Origin: Bacteroidia bacterium
Lineage (GTDB): Bacteria > Bacteroidota > Bacteroidia > Cytophagales > Cyclobacteriaceae
DNA length: 64,000 nt
Assembly (NCBI GenBank): GCA_030425425.1
Contig: JAUIAO010000008.1
Coordinates: 1 to 64,000 of the forward strand
Reading direction: 5' to 3'
Below the pieces are notes generated by a model. That model was not told the DNA's origin. It saw nothing but the letters and a program-made list of their open reading frames with translations, and searched no databases. Of this stretch, positions 62,428 through 64,000 are shown piece by piece; the stretch's first letter is position 1, and each line of letters starts with the position of its first letter. Both the position numbers and the translations under genes were made by a program.

Positions 62428-64000
62428 TTAATTCACCACTGCAATTTTGCCAATGAAACTTTCCAATCCATCCCAGGAGCTAGATAAGATGATATATACT
62501 CCACTTTTAACGCGCTCTCCATTGTAATCATACAAATCCCATGAGGCAGTACCACCGTTGGTATCCAGCTCTCTAATTAATTTTCCATTGATATCAGTGA
62601 TTTTCACAAATGCATCGTTTGCCAGCCCACTGATACCGACTTCTCCGTCATAACCTGGTCTCACAGGGTTAGGGAAAATATTCACATTAGAATGATAGGG
62701 AAGTCCCTCAGAGGAGTTGCTTCGGTAAGAAACCAGACCCACATCTGTTAATATGTACATTTCTCCATTTCTAGGATTATAGGTCATATCCTTAATATAA
62801 TGGCTTGGGAGAGGAGAGTTTTCTGTATTAAAAAATGCCTCAACTTTGGAAATATTACTATCGAAGATCCATAATCCATCTCCCGTACTCACCCAAGGGC
62901 GATCACCTCCATCAAATGCAATTGCCGTAAGGTTTTCATTATTAAATAACTCTTGATTTTCATAGATAGGACTGTAGGCTCTATTGTTGCTTTCTGTTAT
63001 ATATGAGGCATCGGAAAAGATTCTGACACCATCATCAGAAATGACCCATGCTTCGTCTTGATGGTTAATTCCAATTCCTTGAATAAAAAGGCTGGGCAAA
63101 CCAGCAGAAGATGAAAGGTATCTAATGTCTTCTGTAGACGGATTGAAAGTAATTACACCTCCGCCATCAGACAAACTATTATCTATCCAAAGAGTGCCAC
63201 CATCGGTTATATAAACTCCTTCTGGATAATAAGTTGTCAATTTAGATTTTGGGTAAGAAGTGAGATTGTTATTCTTATCCAATGAAAATAGGGATTGTGC
63301 GTGACGAAAAGAAATAGCAAAAAGTTGATCACCACTTGCTAGCATTGGTATCAATGGATCATAACCGTCGAGATTCGTTCCCATGCTGTCTATTATAGAC
63401 ATTTCCTGGCTATCAAATAAACCATACCCGATGGAGGAGAAAAATAGTCGACCATTGAAATACGCTCCGTCACTGATATTATAAAAACCGGGAATTATCG
63501 TGTGAGACCATGTATAATTATCAAATGCTTCATATCCCATTGAATCACTTTTTCCGATATAAGCTTCCGGAAGCATTCCATAAAAACCGTAAATCCTATT
63601 GTTGATATACCGGATTTTTGTCATTTCATCTGACACAGGTCCATTGGGAAGAACAAACTCATGAGAAGGCGTTTCCAGACCTTTAGCAGAATGGCCTAGC
63701 CAGAATCCATCATAATAAAGCGCTGTATTCACTTCTTCATGCTCCAAATCTAGCTCCAGGACCCATTCATTAGAATTAAAACGGGTCAATCCACTTAAAG
63801 TAAGGGCAATAAGCTCATTCTGTTTTACAATTAGTTTTTGAATGGTTTCTGTATTGGTGGAGTCAATGATTTCCCAATGATCTGACTCGAAACGAGCCAA
63901 CTTGCTATTATCGGCTACTGCGTAAAGTTCATTATTCCAGATAGTCAATTCTCTGAAATCGGTACTGTCATTAGGGTCATGAACCCAATTGTTGAAATCA
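62428..64000 (-). CDS. porZ: Probable T9SS component PorZ (two-component propeller type, 3' part)
   Basis: The frame is open to the window edge, so the N-terminus is missing; 523 residues are present. They contain propeller blades (MTYNPRNGEMYILTDVGLVS, FDGGDRPWVSTGDGLWIFDS) and a C-terminal sorting-domain-like module (NIFPNPVRPGYDGEVGISGL, FVKITDINGKLIREL, GGTASWDLYDYNGERVKSGVYI - shown here in pieces). PorZ, a surface T9SS protein needed for attachment of A-LPS to cargo, has this layout of propellers plus a CTD. The call is based on the tail and on adjacency to recO; a generic two-component propeller protein remains possible. Confidence 0.68.
   Translation of the reverse strand, partial: DFNNWVHDPNDSTDFRELTIWNNELYAVADNSKLARFESDHWEIIDSTNTETIQKLIVKQNELIALTLSGLTRFNSNEWVLELDLEHEEVNTALYYDGFWLGHSAKGLETPSHEFVLPNGPVSDEMTKIRYINNRIYGFYGMLPEAYIGKSDSMGYEAFDNYTWSHTIIPGFYNISDGAYFNGRLFFSSIGYGLFDSQEMSIIDSMGTNLDGYDPLIPMLASGDQLFAISFRHAQSLFSLDKNNNLTSYPKSKLTTYYPEGVYITDGGTLWIDNSLSDGGGVITFNPSTEDIRYLSSSAGLPSLFIQGIGINHQDEAWVISDDGVRIFSDASYITESNNRAYSPIYENQELFNNENLTAIAFDGGDRPWVSTGDGLWIFDSNISKVEAFFNTENSPLPSHYIKDMTYNPRNGEMYILTDVGLVSYRSNSSEGLPYHSNVNIFPNPVRPGYDGEVGISGLANDAFVKITDINGKLIRELDTNGGTASWDLYDYNGERVKSGVYIILSSSWDGLESFIGKIAVVN

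Noticed and set aside
1-64000. tRNA, rRNA, prophage or insertion-sequence genes
   Set aside because: No cloverleaf, rRNA, integrase or transposase sequence was seen in any gap or frame.

Overview
The window comes from a chromosome of a Bacteroidota bacterium, most likely a marine-type member of the Cytophagales. The evidence is type IX secretion (T9SS) sorting domains of both type A and type B, a PorP/SprF protein, a PorE-like OmpA protein, a probable PorZ, a SusC/SusD pair, DUF6089-type outer-membrane proteins, a promoter of the Bacteroidota form TTTG-N19-TAnnTTTG, and a Na+-pumping decarboxylase. No rRNA, tRNA, CRISPR array, prophage or intact insertion sequence was seen. Most of the window is dense, single-copy core genome.

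Layout. 1-4210 (+): the 3' end of a giant Asp-rich, calcium-binding-repeat T9SS type B cargo, then PorP/SprF and a PorE-like protein. 4264-7149 (-): a secreted CotH-kinase/lamin-tail protein. 7291-8772 (-): cysS. 9036-13760 (+): rimP-nusA-infB, driven by a textbook Bacteroidota promoter and preceded by a terminator-like hairpin. 13862-27243 (+): an alpha-glucan utilisation locus made of a membrane-spanning SusR-like regulator, a SusE/F-like lipoprotein, a GH13 amylase with a T9SS tail, SusC, SusD, and an esterase with a starch-binding-like domain. 27470-30825 (+): Na+-translocating decarboxylase gamma-alpha-beta. 31000-33037 (+): an atypical SDR, a hypothetical protein, a structured non-coding stretch and a RelE/ParE-type toxin-antitoxin pair.

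33128-45127 (-) is the most interesting part. Eight tightly packed genes (gaps of at most 27 bp, several overlapping) read, in order of transcription: a two-heme cytochrome b (two HX13H helices), a membrane-anchored FAD oxidoreductase with an unusual ferredoxin domain, three multiheme c-cytochromes with 20, 13 and 22 CxxCH motifs (55 predicted hemes), an outer-membrane beta-barrel, an OB-fold lipoprotein and a complete CcsBA cytochrome c synthase. I read this as a self-contained electron conduit from the inner membrane across the periplasm, possibly through the outer membrane, with its own heme-attachment enzyme. One cytochrome appears to be a tandem-amplified version of its neighbour, with three extra three-heme modules.

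45338-49663 (-): terC, metK, an RsmI-like methylase, an esterase and pdxJ, with a perfect 7 x 8-bp tandem repeat between pdxJ and the esterase. 49710-59490 (+): a ten-gene run from YqeY and CvpA through a CBS protein, nadK, two DUF6089 proteins, uppS and bamA to two OmpH/Skp chaperones, ending at a strong terminator. It links isoprenoid carrier synthesis and outer-membrane assembly. 59548-64000 (-): a probable porZ (cut by the window end), recO, an Fe(II)/2-oxoglutarate-type oxygenase and a chromate-family transporter.

All functional names rest on motifs read by eye. No database search was run.
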